64,000 nt of DNA. It comes from Clostridium sp. BNL1100. Lineage in GTDB: Bacteria > Bacillota > Clostridia > Acetivibrionales > DSM-1351. A program made the translations under genes and the position numbers. The stretch spans positions 1,865,001 through 1,929,000 of the forward strand of contig NC_016791.1 of the NCBI RefSeq assembly GCF_000244875.1. Reading direction: 5' to 3'. Positions 63,460 to 64,000 of this stretch are shown one piece after another. The notes under the pieces were generated by a model. The model did not search any database and was not told where the DNA came from. It worked only from the letters and a program-made list of their open reading frames with translations. How positions within the stretch are numbered: position 1 is the stretch's first letter; every line of letters begins with the position of its first letter.

Positions 63460-64000
63460 TTGAAAGAATTTATTTTGGAATGTGATACAGACGGAGTAAG
63501 AATTGATTCATGGCTTGCGGTTAATCTGGAAGATTATTCAAGATCCTATATCCAGAAGCTCTGTCTGGATGGTAATATATGGGTAAACGAAGTGCAGGTA
63601 AAGTCAAATTATAAGGTGAAGCCGGGTGACAGTATAAAAGTGAATGTTCCTGACGCCGAAATTCTTGACGTAGAGCCGGAAGATATCCCTCTTGATATTG
63701 TATATGAGGACAAGCATATAATAGTTATAAACAAGCCTAAGGGAATGGTAGTGCACCCTGCTGTCGGAAACTACACGGGAACCTTGGTTAATGCCTTAAT
63801 GAAACACTGCGGGGATAGTTTGTCAGACATAAACGGTGTTATAAGACCCGGAATTGTGCATAGAATTGACAAGGATACATCCGGACTGCTTGTGGTCGCT
63901 AAAAGCAACATTGCACACGAAAGACTCTCTGAGAAACTTAAAACTCATGACATAAAAAGGGAATACATTGCACTTGTTGACGGTATTATATATGAAAACA
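63460..64000 (+). CDS. rluD: RluD-type pseudouridine synthase (3' end outside window)
   Basis: The first 180 residues of an RluA-family enzyme. TTG 63460 sits 5 nt after GGAGG. It shows an S4 domain (RIDSWLAVNLEDYSRSYIQK; LCLDGNIWVNE), the linker VVHPAVGNYTGTL and the catalytic IVHRIDKDTSGLLVVAKSN. The order lspA-rluD is conserved in Firmicutes. This gene runs off the window end. Confidence 0.94.
   Translation, partial: MKEFILECDTDGVRIDSWLAVNLEDYSRSYIQKLCLDGNIWVNEVQVKSNYKVKPGDSIKVNVPDAEILDVEPEDIPLDIVYEDKHIIVINKPKGMVVHPAVGNYTGTLVNALMKHCGDSLSDINGVIRPGIVHRIDKDTSGLLVVAKSNIAHERLSEKLKTHDIKREYIALVDGIIYEN

Overview
The window is a low-GC chromosomal segment of an anaerobic, spore-forming Clostridia, most like the Ruminiclostridium (Clostridium cellulolyticum/papyrosolvens) group. 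Reasons: AT-rich sequence, many TTG/GTG starts behind strong Shine-Dalgarno sites, sporulation genes (yqfC, yqfD, pdaA, spoIIIE/ftsK) and a Firmicutes gene order (phoH-pgpH-ybeY-dgkA-cdd-era-yqzL-recO; yggS-sepF-yggT-ylmH-divIVA; rny-ymdB). The genus is inference.

Region 1 (1-5230): the 3' part of a 23S rRNA gene with a 141-nt intervening hairpin at the helix-45 position, then 5S rRNA and its terminator, a gene-poor stretch with mobile-element-like debris, and a queuosine locus. In that locus queC is intact, while queD and queE are pseudogenes with stops and frameshifts.

Region 2 (5234-20728): a 15.5-kb integrated element in the 3' half of a tRNA-Trp gene, bounded by a perfect 46-bp direct repeat. 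It carries a tyrosine integrase with an HTH-like insertion, a cI-type repressor and divergent control region, a replisome organizer and a DnaC-like loader, a catalytic-domain-only recombinase, a coiled-coil protein, an HK97-type capsid protein, a holin-like protein and an excisionase-like protein. I see no terminase, portal, protease, tail or endolysin gene, so it is either a decayed prophage or a capsid-encoding phage satellite. It also carries accessory genes: a two-gene unit with a HEPN (Rx4H) protein beside attL; a protein joining a proteasome/HslV-like Ntn-hydrolase domain to a tail-fibre-like C-terminus, placed among the replication genes; a self-contained unit for a 27-residue hydrophobic peptide; and a three-gene cassette matching QatB-QatC-QatD of the Qat anti-phage system with no QatA ATPase visible. 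The QatC-like enzyme is a QueC relative. The host's own queE, whose product feeds QueC, is broken in this window, so the substrate supply is an open question.

Region 3 (20684-32907): the reconstituted tRNA-Trp with a good promoter, two DUF881 genes, pdaA, and a long operon for sporulation, c-di-AMP turnover, ribosome maturation, lipid metabolism and DNA repair (yqfC to recO), then cardiolipin synthase.

Region 4 (33026-43099): mixed genes: an acyltransferase, an HD hydrolase, a heterodimeric ABC exporter, a J-like coiled-coil protein, YnzC, CheW, YmaF, YchF, a TM2 protein and a MerR regulator. Convergent pairs are separated by strong symmetric hairpins.

Region 5 (43193-64000): two RluA-family pseudouridine synthases (the second cut by the window end), a methionine gamma-lyase-like PLP enzyme, a division cluster (HlyD-like, yggS, sepF, yggT, ylmH, divIVA), an FtsK/SpoIIIE translocase, a TPR protein, a YgiQ radical SAM protein, folD, RNase Y with a long leader, ymdB, pgeF, a peptide-binding lipoprotein and lspA.
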